From Geobacillus jurassicus NBRC 107829 (GTDB lineage Bacteria > Bacillota > Bacilli > Bacillales > Anoxybacillaceae), in NCBI RefSeq assembly GCF_001544315.1, contig NZ_BCQG01000034.1, forward strand, positions 1 to 40,552: a stretch of DNA of 40,552 bases, written 5' to 3'. Both the position numbers and the translations under genes were made by a program. Below the pieces are notes generated by a model. It was given only the letters and a program-made list of their open reading frames with translations. It did not search any database and was not told the DNA's origin. Positions 24,574 through 34,169 of this stretch are shown here, in pieces (position 1 is the stretch's first letter; the number at the start of each line of letters is the position of its first letter).

Positions 24574-26247
24574 GTGAACATTGTCGGACAAATCAAGGAA
24601 AAGATGAGAGCAGAAATCCGCGACGCGGCGGTGAAAGCGGGGCTGGCTGCCGCTGAGGAACTGCCGGAAGTGTTGCTTGAGGTGCCGCGCGACAAAACGC
24701 ATGGCGACTACTCGACGAATATCGCCATGCAGCTCGCCCGCATCGCGAAAAAACCGCCGCGGGCGATCGCCGAAGCCATCGTCGGGCAACTTGACCGCGA
24801 ACGCATATCGGTCGCCCGCATCGAGATCGCCGGGCCGGGATTTATTAACTTTTACATGGACAACCGCTATTTGACGGCGGTCGTGCCGGCGATTTTGCAG
24901 GCGGGACAAGCGTATGGCGAATCGAATGTCGGCAATGGGGAAAAAGTGCAAGTTGAGTTCGTCTCGGCCAATCCGACCGGAGACCTGCATTTAGGCCATG
25001 CCCGCGGCGCGGCGGTCGGCGATTCGCTTTGCAACATTTTGGCGAAAGCCGGGTTTGACGTGACGCGTGAATATTACATCAACGACGCCGGCAAGCAAAT
25101 TTACAACTTGGCGAAATCGGTCGAAGCTCGTTATTTTCAGGCGCTCGGCACCGATATGCCGCTGCCGGAAGACGGCTATTACGGCGATGACATTGTCGAA
25201 ATCGGCAAGCAGCTTGCCGAAGAATACGGCGACCGGTTTGTGCATGTGGATGAAGAAGAGCGGTTGGCCTTTTTCCGCGAATACGGGCTCCGCTATGAGC
25301 TCGAAAAAATCAAGAAAGATTTGGCTGACTTCCGCGTCCCGTTTGACGTCTGGTATTCGGAAACATCGCTCTATGAGAGCGGCAAAATCGACGAGGCGCT
25401 CTCCACCCTGCGCGAGCGCGGCTACATTTACGAGCAGGACGGGGCGACATGGTTCCGTTCGACGGCGTTTGGCGATGACAAAGACCGCGTCTTAATTAAG
25501 CAGGACGGAACGTATACGTACTTGCTTCCGGACATCGCCTACCATCAAGACAAGCTGCGGCGCGGGTTCAAAAAGCTTATCAACATTTGGGGGGCGGACC
25601 ACCACGGCTACATTCCGCGCATGAAGGCGGCGATCGCCGCACTCGGCTACGATCCGGAGGCGCTTGAAGTGGAAGTCATCCAAATGGTGAACTTATACCA
25701 AAACGGTGAGCGCGTCAAAATGAGCAAGCGCACCGGCAAAGCGGTGACGATGCGCGAGTTGATGGAAGAAGTCGGCGTCGATGCGGTCCGTTATTTCTTC
25801 GCCATGCGCTCCGGCGATACGCATCTCGATTTTGATATGGACTTAGCCGTGTCGCAATCCAACGAAAATCCGGTTTACTACGTCCAATACGCGCATGCCC
25901 GCGTCTCGAGCATTCTCCGCCAAGCGGAGGAGCAGCGCATTTCCTACGAGGGCGAGTTGGCGCTTCACCATCTTGTTGAAACGGAAAAAGAGGTCGAGCT
26001 GTTGAAAGTGCTCGGCGATTTTCCAGAGGTCGTCGCCGAGGCGGCGCTGAAGCGGATGCCGCACCGCGTCACCGCCTATGCATTTGATTTGGCTTCTGCG
26101 CTTCACAGCTTTTACAATGCGGAAAAAGTGCTTGATCTTGACAACATCGAGAAAACGAAAGCCCGCCTCGCGCTCGTCAAGGCGGTGCAAATTACACTGA
26201 AAAACGCGTTGACGTTGATCGGCGTCTCGGCGCCGGAACAAATGTAA
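24574..26247 (+). CDS. argS: Arginyl-tRNA synthetase
   Basis: ArgS charges tRNA-Arg. The 557-aa class I enzyme has the Arg-tRNA-synthetase N-terminal domain ([13 protein letters not shown]), the HIGH variant HLGH in [20 protein letters not shown] (residues 139-142), the [12 protein letters not shown] loop and a C-terminal DALR anticodon-binding domain. Translation starts at GTG 24574 with AAGGGGG upstream inside the ywiB end. No T-box is present, so control is probably through the ywiB promoter. Confidence 0.96.
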   Translation: MNIVGQIKEKMRAEIRDAAVKAGLAAAEELPEVLLEVPRDKTHGDYSTNIAMQLARIAKKPPRAIAEAIVGQLDRERISVARIEIAGPGFINFYMDNRYLTAVVPAILQAGQAYGESNVGNGEKVQVEFVSANPTGDLHLGHARGAAVGDSLCNILAKAGFDVTREYYINDAGKQIYNLAKSVEARYFQALGTDMPLPEDGYYGDDIVEIGKQLAEEYGDRFVHVDEEERLAFFREYGLRYELEKIKKDLADFRVPFDVWYSETSLYESGKIDEALSTLRERGYIYEQDGATWFRSTAFGDDKDRVLIKQDGTYTYLLPDIAYHQDKLRRGFKKLINIWGADHHGYIPRMKAAIAALGYDPEALEVEVIQMVNLYQNGERVKMSKRTGKAVTMRELMEEVGVDAVRYFFAMRSGDTHLDFDMDLAVSQSNENPVYYVQYAHARVSSILRQAEEQRISYEGELALHHLVETEKEVELLKVLGDFPEVVAEAALKRMPHRVTAYAFDLASALHSFYNAEKVLDLDNIEKTKARLALVKAVQITLKNALTLIGVSAPEQM

Positions 26248-26253
26248 ACGAAG

Positions 26254-26279
26254 GAGGGGGAGAGCGCCCCCTCTTTTTT
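26254..26279 (+). terminator. Terminator after argS
   Basis: GAGGGGG (26254-26260) pairs with CCCCCTC (26267-26273) around AGAGCG, followed by six T. Confidence 0.9.
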
Positions 26280-26319
26280 GGGCATTCTAAAGAAAAAACA
26301 ACGGTGGAGGACGAATCTG

Positions 26320-26487
26320 ATGAAAGAAATCGTGCTGTCGCTTGTGACAGGCGTGATCGTTGGCTTTTTGTTTACGCTGTTCCGGTTGCCGATTCCCGCC
26401 CCTCCGGCGTTGGCCGGCATCGCCGGCATCGTCGGGGTGTATTTGGGCATGCGGTTGTTTCACTGGTTCACGGCGTTTTGGAAATAA
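26320..26487 (+). CDS. XapX domain (DUF1427) small membrane protein
   Basis: This 55-aa protein is nearly all membrane: VLSLVTGVIVGFLFTLF, then the XapX signature LPIPAPPALAGIAGIVGVYLG. Such proteins are small two-span membrane proteins of unknown function. ATG 26320 follows GGTGGAGG (26303-26310) by 9 nt; an in-frame ATG at 26278 lies in the argS terminator tail. No separate promoter is evident, so it probably depends on read-through from argS. Confidence 0.8.
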   Translation: MKEIVLSLVTGVIVGFLFTLFRLPIPAPPALAGIAGIVGVYLGMRLFHWFTAFWK

Positions 26488-26532
26488 GCGAACGCTTCAT
26501 GACTAAGACCATCGAGAAACAGGGAGCAGAAT

Positions 26533-26591
26533 CCCGGCCGGCGCAGTTTTGGCGGCATCAGGCGGCCAGCAGCGCCCGCCGGGGTTTTTTT
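26533..26591 (+). terminator. Terminator after the XapX gene
   Basis: CCCGGCCGGCGC (26533-26544) pairs nearly perfectly with GCGCCCGCCGGGG (26572-26584), with GCGGC/GGCGG segments in the loop, followed by seven T. Confidence 0.72.
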
Positions 26592-26631
26592 GGTTGACCC
26601 GTTTTTTTTCGGAAATGCCCCGTAAAACCGG

Positions 26632-27822
26632 TCAAAGCCAGGCGGAGATGAGCTGGGAAATCGATTGTTTGCCGCGCTCAAGGAGCGAGCGCTTTTGCCA
26701 AAACTCGATCGTCAGCGGCTCGGCGCGCAGCAAATCGCGTTCGATCATCCGTTTGACGAGGCGGGTAAACGCGCGGTCAAACACGTAGCAGTTGATCTCG
26801 CTGTTCAAAAACAAGCTGCGCCGGTCGAAATTCGCCGTGCCGACATCGCACCACTCTTCATCGATGACGAGTGTTTTCGCATGGTAAAATCCTTGGTAAA
26901 AGCGGTAAATGCGCGCCCCCGCTTTCAACAACCGATAAAAGTACGGGTAGGCGGCCTCTTTGACAAATAAATGGTCCGCCTTCAGCGGTACAAGGACGGT
27001 CACGCGCACCCCGCGCCGAAGCGCCTGCATCAGCTCGTTAAACAGCGGCCGGCTCGGGATGAAATATGGGCTGCCGATCATAATTTCTTTTTTCGCTTGA
27101 CGGATAATGTCGATAAACTGTTCTTCCAGGGCGGCCCCGTCGGTGGCGACGAACTGATGGCGAACGGCGCCGGCTGGAAGCGGCGGGAAGTAGCGGCGTT
27201 TGTCAGGCACCGTCCGGCCCGTTGCTTCTTCCCAGTCGTGCAAAAACTGCTCTTGCAAGTCGTGCACTCCTTCGCCGTTCACCTTTAAGTGATAATCCCG
27301 CCATTCGCCGAAGTCAGCGTCTTTCCCGTTGTATTCGCGGCCGATGTTAAAGCCGCCGACGTAGCCGATCCGCCCGTCGATGACCGTAATTTTCCGATGG
27401 TTGCGGCGGTTGAGGCGGTAAATGAAAAACGGAAAGCGCGGCTTTCGGGCATAGGCGAACTCCACCCCGCTTTCCTCGAGCGACCGGATGAGCGCTTTCG
27501 GCAGCCCGAAGCTGCCGACCCAATCGGTCAACACCCGCACTTTCACGCCTGCCGCCGCTTTTTCTCTCAAAATTTGGAAAAACAACGCGCTCGTTTCGTC
27601 GTTTTTGATGATGTAAAACAAGACGTGAATATGGTCGCGGGCGCGTCGCAGCTCGGCAAAGTAATCGGAAAATAAATGCCTGCCGTTGATATAGAGGGAA
27701 ATATCGCTTCTCCGCTCCGGGTAGACGACTTTTTTGCGCCCGTTGCGGAAGATGAGCTGCCCAAGCTTGTCATCAAGATAAATAAGCAAGAATACGATGG
27801 CAATGACAGAAATGACGACCAT
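26632..27822 (-). CDS. Cardiolipin synthase (YwjE-like phospholipase D family)
   Basis: This membrane enzyme joins two phosphatidylglycerols to make cardiolipin. The 396-aa protein has one N-terminal hydrophobic segment (MVVISVIAIVFLLIYL) and two HKD motifs: NHRKITVIDGRIGYVGG (His142, Lys144, Asp149) and YHAKTLVIDEEWCDVGTAN (His314, Lys316, Asp321). It is the short form with one N-terminal segment, as in YwjE. ATG 27822 follows AGGAGGAG at good spacing. The upstream frame continues into a repeat and is not translated sequence. Confidence 0.9.
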   Translation of the reverse strand: MVVISVIAIVFLLIYLDDKLGQLIFRNGRKKVVYPERRSDISLYINGRHLFSDYFAELRRARDHIHVLFYIIKNDETSALFFQILREKAAAGVKVRVLTDWVGSFGLPKALIRSLEESGVEFAYARKPRFPFFIYRLNRRNHRKITVIDGRIGYVGGFNIGREYNGKDADFGEWRDYHLKVNGEGVHDLQEQFLHDWEEATGRTVPDKRRYFPPLPAGAVRHQFVATDGAALEEQFIDIIRQAKKEIMIGSPYFIPSRPLFNELMQALRRGVRVTVLVPLKADHLFVKEAAYPYFYRLLKAGARIYRFYQGFYHAKTLVIDEEWCDVGTANFDRRSLFLNSEINCYVFDRAFTRLVKRMIERDLLRAEPLTIEFWQKRSLLERGKQSISQLISAWL

Positions 27823-27907
27823 ATCTTCTCCTCCTGTGTCGATTCGATATGTATTAATGTGCCCGAGAAGGCGCAAAAATAGCAAAGCGAATGGCGGTCG
27901 ATGTCTA

Positions 27908-27996
27908 GAAGGCTGTTGATCGAACGGGAAATGCGGCGCAAGGACGGGATTTTTCAAATTGAGCAGCCTTGATGAATGTTGTTTTCTTCTTTTCGC
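27908..27996 (-). repeat. Dispersed repeat, copy B (upstream of cls)
   Basis: Read on the minus strand this matches copy A at 23918-24005 over about 60 uninterrupted aligned positions plus a flanking GAAAAGAAGA block. Copy B lacks about 14 nt that copy A has further upstream. It ends about 86 nt before the cls start, in the same orientation toward its gene as copy A. The 536-nt spacer 27823-28358 otherwise holds the palindrome at 28110 and the fadF promoter. Confidence 0.6.
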
Positions 27997-28109
27997 TTGG
28001 AAAATGTCCATTGACAGGGCAATGATCGTTTTTCAACGGCTTTCTAGGCGGTTGAAGCCAAAGACGGTGTGAACGATGATCAGAGTCGCTTGGCATCAGT
28101 TCCAGTCCT

Positions 28110-28127
28110 GCGGGAACATGTTCCCGC
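28110..28127. repeat. Perfect 18-bp palindrome in the cls-fadF spacer
   Basis: GCGGGAACATGTTCCCGC reads the same on both strands and is followed directly by a CTCGAG palindrome. It resembles a dimeric repressor site. The half-site spacing does not fit LexA. Confidence 0.6.
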
Positions 28128-28252
28128 TCGAGCGGTGGGAACGGATGATGCGTCGAGGACGCAGGCGATCTGGGGCGGAACAACCGCTTCTCCCCTCTAT
28201 GTTCGCTCCGCTGCGACGGAAAAGTTTTCGTTGCGGGAATGAAAAAAGACTA

Positions 28253-28281
28253 TTGACTGAACGCTCATTCATTTGTACAAT
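28253..28281 (+). promoter_or_regulatory. Sigma-A promoter of fadF with FadR-like operator
   Basis: TTGACT (28253-28258), 17 nt, then TACAAT (28276-28281) is a strong promoter. The dyad TGACTGA-ACGC-TCATTCA (28254-28271) fills the spacer and matches the Bacillus FadR (YsiA) consensus TGAATGAnTAnTCATTCA in length and half-sites, with one mismatch in the left half and two in the centre. FadR represses beta-oxidation genes until long-chain acyl-CoA appears. The site is seen; its use is inferred. Confidence 0.78.
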
Positions 28282-28358
28282 AGACGTAAAGCGAATTCTG
28301 AAAATTTGTTTTGTTATGGCAACACATTTGCTTGAAAAGCGGGGGAAGGGGAGAGAAG

Positions 28359-30455
28359 ATGAACACCTTGTTGATGGTGAACTGGCTCGCGTTTTTGTTT
28401 GTAACCGCTTACGCCGTTTATTTGTTTGCGTATGTCGTCAAAACGCGGGCGATGTACATCAAACTCGGCAGAAAGGTCGAGTTTGACCACAATGTAAAGG
28501 AGCGGCTGCGAAAAATCTGGGTCAACGTTTTTGGTCAGAAGAAGCTGCTCAAAGACAAAAAAAGCGGTTTGATCCACGTCGTCTTTTTCTACGGCTTTAT
28601 TCTCGTCCAATTCGGTGCGATTGATTTCATCATCAAAGGGCTTGCGCCGGGGGCGCATTTGCCGCTTGGGCCGCTGTATGCGGGATTTACGTTTTTCCAA
28701 GAAATCGTCACCTTGCTTATTTTGATCGCGGTGCTCGCCGCCTTTTACCGCCGTTATATTGAAAAGCTCGTCCGCTTAAAGCGCGATTTGAAAGCCGGGC
28801 TTGTCCTCATCTTCATCGCCGGGCTCATGCTGTCGGTGTTGTTTGGCAACGGGATGAGCATCATTTGGCACGGCGAAGAGGCGACATGGAGCGAGCCGGT
28901 CGCTTCGCTCATCGCCGGTGCATTTTCCTGGGTCGGCGAAACCGGGGCCGCAGTGCTTTTCTTTATCGCCTGGTGGGTGCATTTGTTGATTTTGCTCACG
29001 TTCCTCGTATACGTGCCGCAATCGAAGCACGCCCATTTGATCGCCGCGCCGATCAACGTCTTTTTCAGCCGACTGACGCGGCCGAAGCTTGCGCCGATCA
29101 ACTTTGAAGACGAAAACCAGGAATCGTTTGGCGTCGGCAAAATTGAAGATTTTACCCAAAAGCAATTGATCGACTTGTATGCCTGTGTCGAGTGCGGCCG
29201 TTGCACAAGCATGTGTCCGGCGACCGGCACGGGGAAAATGTTGTCGCCGATGGATTTGATTTTAAAATTGCGCGACCATTTGACGGAAAAAGGGGCGGTC
29301 GTCACGTCGCGCACGCCGTGGGTGCCGGCGTTTGCCTTTAAAAATACGAGGGGCAATCAGCTCGCGTTCGCCGCAGCGTCGGAGCAGGCGGCAACGATCG
29401 AAATGCCGAGCTTAATCGGCGACGTCATCACCGAAGAAGAAATTTGGGCCTGTACGACATGCCGCAACTGTGAGGACCAATGCCCGGTCATGAATGAACA
29501 CGTCGACAAAATCATTGACTTGCGCCGCTATCTTGTCCTGACGGAAGGGCGGATGAACCCGGACGCGCAGCGGGCGATGACGAACATCGAACGCCAAGGC
29601 AACCCGTGGGGATTAAACCGAAAAGAGCGGGAAAACTGGCGTGAGCTGCGCGACGATGTTCATGTTCCAACGGTAAAAGAGGCAACGAAAGCTGGAGAGG
29701 AAATCGAGTACTTGTTCTGGGTCGGCTCCATGGGCTCGTACGACAGCCGAAGCCAAAAAATCGCCCTTGCGTTTGCTCGGCTGCTGAACGAAGCGGGCGT
29801 CAAGTTTGCGATTTTAGGAAACAAAGAGAAAAACTCAGGCGATACGCCGCGCCGGTTAGGAAATGAGTTTTTATTTCAAGAGCTGGCGACAAACAACATC
29901 GCCGAGTTTGAAAAAGCGGGCGTCAAGAAAATCGTCACGATCGACCCGCATGCGTACAACACGTTCAAAAATGAATACCCGGACTTTGGGTTTGAGGCGG
30001 AAGTATATCATCATACCGAACTGCTTGCCAAGCTCATCGAAGAAGGGCGGCTCGTGCCGAAACATCCGGTCAACGAGCGCGTGACGTTCCATGACTCGTG
30101 CTACTTAGGGCGCTACAATGACGTCTATGACGCACCGCGGAAAATTTTGCGCGCCATCCCGGGCGTCGAGCTTGTCGAAATGGAGCGCAACCGCGAGCGC
30201 GCCATGTGCTGCGGCGCCGGCGGCGGTCTCATGTGGATGGAAGAGACGACCGGCAACCGGATCAACGTCGCTCGCACCGAGCAGGCGCTGGCCGTCAATC
30301 CGACGGTGATCAGCTCCGGCTGTCCGTATTGTTTAACGATGTTGTCAGACGGCACGAAGGCAAAGGAAGTGGAAGACCGCGTCTTTACGTACGATGTCGC
30401 CGAGATTTTGGAAAAATCCGTATTTGGCGAAGAAAAAGAAGAAGCAGCGTCATAA
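28359..30455 (+). CDS. fadF: Membrane (Fe-S) oxidoreductase FadF
   Basis: FadF-type proteins are thought to pass electrons from acyl-CoA dehydrogenases, through electron-transfer flavoprotein, to menaquinone. The 698-aa protein has about five to six N-terminal membrane spans (residues 5-225). Two 4Fe-4S ferredoxin motifs follow, CVECGRCTSMCP (from residue 276) and CTTCRNCEDQCP (from residue 365). Two Cys-rich CCG-type domains come next (HDSCYLGRYND, AMCCGAGGG, SSGCPYC). ATG 28359 follows GGGGAGAG. The B. subtilis homologue is ywjF. It heads the acyl-CoA cluster behind the FadR-like promoter. Confidence 0.9.
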   Translation: MNTLLMVNWLAFLFVTAYAVYLFAYVVKTRAMYIKLGRKVEFDHNVKERLRKIWVNVFGQKKLLKDKKSGLIHVVFFYGFILVQFGAIDFIIKGLAPGAHLPLGPLYAGFTFFQEIVTLLILIAVLAAFYRRYIEKLVRLKRDLKAGLVLIFIAGLMLSVLFGNGMSIIWHGEEATWSEPVASLIAGAFSWVGETGAAVLFFIAWWVHLLILLTFLVYVPQSKHAHLIAAPINVFFSRLTRPKLAPINFEDENQESFGVGKIEDFTQKQLIDLYACVECGRCTSMCPATGTGKMLSPMDLILKLRDHLTEKGAVVTSRTPWVPAFAFKNTRGNQLAFAAASEQAATIEMPSLIGDVITEEEIWACTTCRNCEDQCPVMNEHVDKIIDLRRYLVLTEGRMNPDAQRAMTNIERQGNPWGLNRKERENWRELRDDVHVPTVKEATKAGEEIEYLFWVGSMGSYDSRSQKIALAFARLLNEAGVKFAILGNKEKNSGDTPRRLGNEFLFQELATNNIAEFEKAGVKKIVTIDPHAYNTFKNEYPDFGFEAEVYHHTELLAKLIEEGRLVPKHPVNERVTFHDSCYLGRYNDVYDAPRKILRAIPGVELVEMERNRERAMCCGAGGGLMWMEETTGNRINVARTEQALAVNPTVISSGCPYCLTMLSDGTKAKEVEDRVFTYDVAEILEKSVFGEEKEEAAS

Positions 30456-30461
30456 AAATAG

Positions 30462-30490
30462 TTGCACAGACAATTTGTATTTTTTAAAAT
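30462..30490 (+). promoter_or_regulatory. Internal promoter upstream of thiolase
   Basis: TTGCAC (30462-30467), 17 nt, then TAAAAT (30485-30490) lies just after the fadF stop and could start a second transcript for the downstream genes. Confidence 0.5.
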
Positions 30491-30508
30491 AGTGAATATA
30501 AAGTAGAA

Positions 30509-30540
30509 GAGGAGGTGTACCGTTGTACACCTTCTCTTTC
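30509..30540 (+). promoter_or_regulatory. Leader hairpin / inverted repeat before thiolase
   Basis: GAGGAGGTGTAC (30509-30520) pairs with GTACACCTTCTC (30525-30536) with a single wobble and loop CGTT, followed by TTTC. It starts about 12 nt after the expected start of the internal promoter. It may be a weak fadF terminator, an attenuator, or an operator (AGGTGTAC/GTACACCT is a perfect dyad). Confidence 0.55.
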
Positions 30541-30616
30541 GCAACAAGATCGAGCGAGCGTTCAGTCTGTATTTTGTAATCGCTTTCTTAATCCAATCAA
30601 AAGGGGAGAGGAATGT

Positions 30617-31795
30617 ATGAGGAAAACGGTGATTGTCAGCGGGGCGCGCACCCCGTTCGGAAAATTCGGCGGTTCTTTGCAAGCGCTGTCAGCGCCAGAG
30701 CTCGGCGGCATTGCCGCGAAAGAAGCGCTCGTTCGCGCCAATGTCAGCGCGGAGCAAGTCGATTACGTCATTTTCGGCACCGTCCTGCAAGGCGGCCAAG
30801 GGCAGCTCCCGTCGCGGCAGGCGATGCGCCATGCCGGCATTCCGTGGCACGTCCGCACCGAGACGATCAATAAAGTGTGCGCGTCCGGCATGCGCGCCGT
30901 GACGCTGGCCGACCAATTGATTCGGTTGGGAGAGGCCGATGTTGTCGTTGCCGGTGGAATGGAATCGATGAGCAACGCACCGTACGTGTTGCCGAAAGCG
31001 CGCTGGGGGCTGCGGATGGGCGACAGCACGGTGAAAGATTTGATGGTGTATGACGGCCTCACCTGCAGCTTTACCGGCGTCCATATGGGCGTCTACGGCG
31101 GGAATACAGCGAAAGAGCTTGGCATCACAAGAGAGGCGCAAGACGAATGGGCGTACCGCAGCCATGAGCGGGCCATCGCCGCTATCGAAGCCGGCCGGCT
31201 CGCGGAAGAAATCGTTCCTGTGACGGTTCCGCAGCGCAAAGGAGAGCCTCTCGTCGTCGAACGCGACGAAGCGCCGCGCAAAGATACGTCGCTGGAAGCG
31301 TTGGCGAAACTGCCGCCGGTGTTTGACCCGGAAGGAACGATCACCGCCGGCAACGCCCCGGGCGTCAACGACGGCGCCGCCACGCTCGTGTTGATGAGCG
31401 AAGAGCGCGCCGCCCGCGAGGGGCTCGAGCCGCTTGCGACCGTTGTCGCCCACACCGCCATCGCCGTTGAGGCGAAAGATTTTCCGAAAACGCCGGGGCT
31501 TGTCATTAACGAGCTGCTCCGCAAAACGGGAAAAACGGTCGATGACATTGCCTTGTTCGAAGTGAATGAAGCGTTTGCCGCTGTCGCATTGGCTGCCATC
31601 CAAATCGCCGGCCTTGACCCGGAAAAAGTGAACGTCAACGGCGGCGCTGTCGCCCTTGGCCATCCAATCGGCGCGAGCGGCGCCCGCATCATCCTCACGC
31701 TCATTTATGAGCTGAAACGCCGCGGGGGCGGCCTCGGCATCGCCGCCATCTGCAGCGGCGGCGGCCAAGGGGACGCCGTTATGGTGCAGGTGTAA
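30617..31795 (+). CDS. Acetyl-CoA C-acetyltransferase (thiolase)
   Basis: This thiolase cleaves acetoacetyl-CoA (or longer 3-oxoacyl-CoA) to acetyl-CoA. The 392-aa protein has [14 protein letters not shown] with the acyl-carrying Cys88, the NEAFAAV motif, [16 protein letters not shown] with the active-site His, and [12 protein letters not shown] with the second catalytic Cys. ATG 30617 follows AGGGGAGAGG. The frame is open upstream to 30515 but lacks a start signal there. It lies between fadF and the hydroxybutyryl-CoA dehydrogenase gene. Confidence 0.93.
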   Translation: MRKTVIVSGARTPFGKFGGSLQALSAPELGGIAAKEALVRANVSAEQVDYVIFGTVLQGGQGQLPSRQAMRHAGIPWHVRTETINKVCASGMRAVTLADQLIRLGEADVVVAGGMESMSNAPYVLPKARWGLRMGDSTVKDLMVYDGLTCSFTGVHMGVYGGNTAKELGITREAQDEWAYRSHERAIAAIEAGRLAEEIVPVTVPQRKGEPLVVERDEAPRKDTSLEALAKLPPVFDPEGTITAGNAPGVNDGAATLVLMSEERAAREGLEPLATVVAHTAIAVEAKDFPKTPGLVINELLRKTGKTVDDIALFEVNEAFAAVALAAIQIAGLDPEKVNVNGGAVALGHPIGASGARIILTLIYELKRRGGGLGIAAICSGGGQGDAVMVQV

Positions 31796-32028
31796 CAAGG
31801 CAAAAAGTCGTCATGCCCCGGCTGTCGCCGCCAAGGAGCTGCATGCCGCCGTCTTGTCCTCTCGGCGGTTGCCGCGGCGTGGGGCGGAGCGTTCCACCTT
31901 GTCCCTGGTTGCCGCGGGGCGCGGCGGCTTCTGTCACCGCCCGCCGTCTTGCTTGGCTGCGCCGACAGCAGGGTCCGGCATGTGCTTGAAATTAGGAAAT
32001 ACGCATTTGGTCATAGGAGGATCAGAGG
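31796..32028 (+). other. GC-rich spacer with an imperfect tandem duplication
   Basis: This 233-nt gap holds no convincing gene. It is unusually G+C-rich and carries repeated words: GGTTGCCGCGG at 31867-31877 and 31907-31917, each preceded by CTTGTCC, so units of about 40 nt seem duplicated. CCGCCGTCTTG also occurs at 31846-31856 and 31941-31951. Several GC hairpins are possible. Confidence 0.5.
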
Positions 32029-32880
32029 ATGGATGTGAAAACGATCATGGTCGTCGGCGCCGGACAGATGGGGTCAGGGATCGCCCAAGTGTGCGCCGTC
32101 GCCGGATATCAAGTGTTTTTGTACGACATTAGCGAAGCGCAGCTGGACAAAGGAATCGCGAACATCGAAAAAGGGTTCGCCCGCCAAGTGGAAAAAGGGA
32201 AAATGACAGCCGCGGACAAAGACGCGGCGCTCGCGCGGCTTGCCCGCTCCACCGACTTGCATGACGCCGCCGGAGCGGATCTCGTCATTGAAGCGGTCGT
32301 CGAAAACATGGATGTGAAGACGAAGCTGTTCGCTGAGCTCGATGCGATCGCCCGCCCGGAGACGATTTTGGCGTCGAACACATCGTCGCTGCCGATTACA
32401 GAAATTGCCGCTGCGACGAAACGGCCGGAGAAAGTGATCGGCATGCACTTTATGAACCCGGTGCCAGTGATGAAGCTCGTCGAAGTGATCCGCGGGTTGG
32501 CGACGGCTGATGACGTGTATGAAACGATCGAATCGGTCGCCCGCAAGCTCGGCAAAGTGCCGGTTGAAGTGAACGATTTTCCCGGCTTTATTTCAAACCG
32601 CGTCCTCATGCCGATGATCAACGAAGCGATTTACGCTTTGTACGAAGGGGTGGCGACCAAAGAAGCGATCGATGAAGTGATGAAGCTCGGCATGAATCAT
32701 CCGATGGGGCCGCTCACACTGGCTGATTTCATCGGGCTCGATACGTGCTTGTACATTATGGAAACCCTTCATGAAGGATTCGGCGATGATAAATACCGCC
32801 CGTGCCCGCTCTTGCGCAAATATGTGAAAGCCGGCTGGCTCGGCCGCAAAACGGGGCGGGGGTTCTATACGTACGAATAA
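32029..32880 (+). CDS. 3-hydroxybutyryl-CoA dehydrogenase
   Basis: This enzyme oxidises (S)-3-hydroxybutyryl-CoA to acetoacetyl-CoA with NAD. The 283-aa protein has the Rossmann motif [13 protein letters not shown] (residues 8-20), the acidic LYDIS that favours [31 protein letters not shown] with catalytic His140, and [31 protein letters not shown] precedes ATG 32029. Equivalent to Hbd/MmgB; it supplies the thiolase upstream with substrate. Confidence 0.94.
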   Translation: MDVKTIMVVGAGQMGSGIAQVCAVAGYQVFLYDISEAQLDKGIANIEKGFARQVEKGKMTAADKDAALARLARSTDLHDAAGADLVIEAVVENMDVKTKLFAELDAIARPETILASNTSSLPITEIAAATKRPEKVIGMHFMNPVPVMKLVEVIRGLATADDVYETIESVARKLGKVPVEVNDFPGFISNRVLMPMINEAIYALYEGVATKEAIDEVMKLGMNHPMGPLTLADFIGLDTCLYIMETLHEGFGDDKYRPCPLLRKYVKAGWLGRKTGRGFYTYE

Positions 32881-32993
32881 CTTGCTGTTGTTGGAATGGG
32901 CGTCTCAAATCGCTGCGTTGTACCCGCGTTTTATAGCACGAGCAACTGCCGCTCTTGCAGCATGGATGAGCAACAAGACAAAGGGGGATTCCC

Positions 32994-34127
32994 ATGGAAT
33001 TTCGGTTTACAGAAGAACAAGAGATGATGCGGCAAATGGTGCGCGAGTTCGCTGCGGCCGAAATCGCCCCATTTGTCGAGCGCATGGAACAAGGCGAATT
33101 CCCGCGCCCGATTTTGGCAAAAATGGCCGAACTCGGCCTGATGGGCATCACCGTGCCGGAATCGTACGGCGGCGCGGGCATGGACTTTATCTCGTACATC
33201 ATCGCCATTCATGAAATTTCCAAAGTGAGCCCGACCGTCGGCGTCATCTTATCGGTGCACACGTCGGTCGGCACGAACCCGATTTTGTACTTCGGCACCG
33301 AAGAGCAGAAACAAAAATACGTGACAAAGCTCGCTCGAGGCGAGTATTTGGGAGCGTTTTGCCTCACTGAACCGAGCGCCGGCTCGGACGCGAAAAGCTT
33401 GAAGACGAAAGCGGTGCGCTGCGGCGATCGTTACGTGCTAAACGGCTCAAAAATATTCATTACCAACGGCGGGGAGGCGGATACGTACATCGTCTTCGCC
33501 CGCACGAATCCGGAAGAAACCGGGAGCCGCGGCATTTCTGCGTTCATCGTTGAAAAGGGGACGCCAGGGATGTCGATCGGCAAAGATGAAAAGAAAATGG
33601 GGCTGCACGGGTCGCGGACGGTGACAATCACGTTTGAAGACGCCGAAGTGCCGGCGGAAAACTTGCTCGGGCAAGAAGGAGAAGGGTTTAAAATCGCGAT
33701 GGCGAACCTCGACGTCGGCCGAATCGGCATCGCCGCCCAAGCGCTCGGCATCGCAGAGGCGGCGGTCGAACATGCAGTCGTCTACGCGAAAGAGCGGGTG
33801 CAGTTCGGCAAACCGATCATCGAGCAGCAAGGTGTCGCTTTCAAGCTTGCCGACATGGCGACGGCAGCGGAAGCGGCGAAATGGCTCGTCTACCGCGCTG
33901 CTTGGCTGCGCACGCAAGGATTGCCGTGCGGCAAAGAGGCGTCGATGGCAAAGCTCTTTGCCTCACAAACAGCGATGGACAACGCCATTGAGGCCGTGCA
34001 AATTTTCGGCGGCAATGGCTATACGAAAGATTACCCGGTCGAGCGGCTGTTCCGCGATGCGAAAATTACGCAAATTTACGAAGGAACGAGCGAAATTCAG
34101 CGAATCGTCATCAGCAAACATTTGTGA
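32994..34127 (+). CDS. Short-chain acyl-CoA dehydrogenase, first copy
   Basis: This FAD enzyme introduces the 2,3 double bond in short acyl-CoA. The 377-aa protein has [12 protein letters not shown] (flavin contact), [19 protein letters not shown], and [25 protein letters not shown] before [10 protein letters not shown], where Glu363 is the catalytic base of the short-chain (butyryl-CoA) group. AAAGGGGG precedes the ATG at a short distance. It is clearly homologous to the second copy at 34411 but not a recent duplicate. The 113-nt gap before it shows nothing notable. Confidence 0.93.
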   Translation: MEFRFTEEQEMMRQMVREFAAAEIAPFVERMEQGEFPRPILAKMAELGLMGITVPESYGGAGMDFISYIIAIHEISKVSPTVGVILSVHTSVGTNPILYFGTEEQKQKYVTKLARGEYLGAFCLTEPSAGSDAKSLKTKAVRCGDRYVLNGSKIFITNGGEADTYIVFARTNPEETGSRGISAFIVEKGTPGMSIGKDEKKMGLHGSRTVTITFEDAEVPAENLLGQEGEGFKIAMANLDVGRIGIAAQALGIAEAAVEHAVVYAKERVQFGKPIIEQQGVAFKLADMATAAEAAKWLVYRAAWLRTQGLPCGKEASMAKLFASQTAMDNAIEAVQIFGGNGYTKDYPVERLFRDAKITQIYEGTSEIQRIVISKHL

Positions 34128-34169
34128 TCTATGCAATGGAATGGCGAAGCCGGCCGACATTTCATCAAC

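Noticed and set aside
28110-28127. Palindrome considered as a LexA box
   Set aside because: The Bacillus LexA site needs GAAC and GTTC separated by 4 nt; here they are 2 nt apart.
30689-31798. 369-codon open frame on the minus strand
   Set aside because: Fully antisense to the thiolase gene, His/Arg/Asp-rich composition typical of a shadow frame, no upstream signals.
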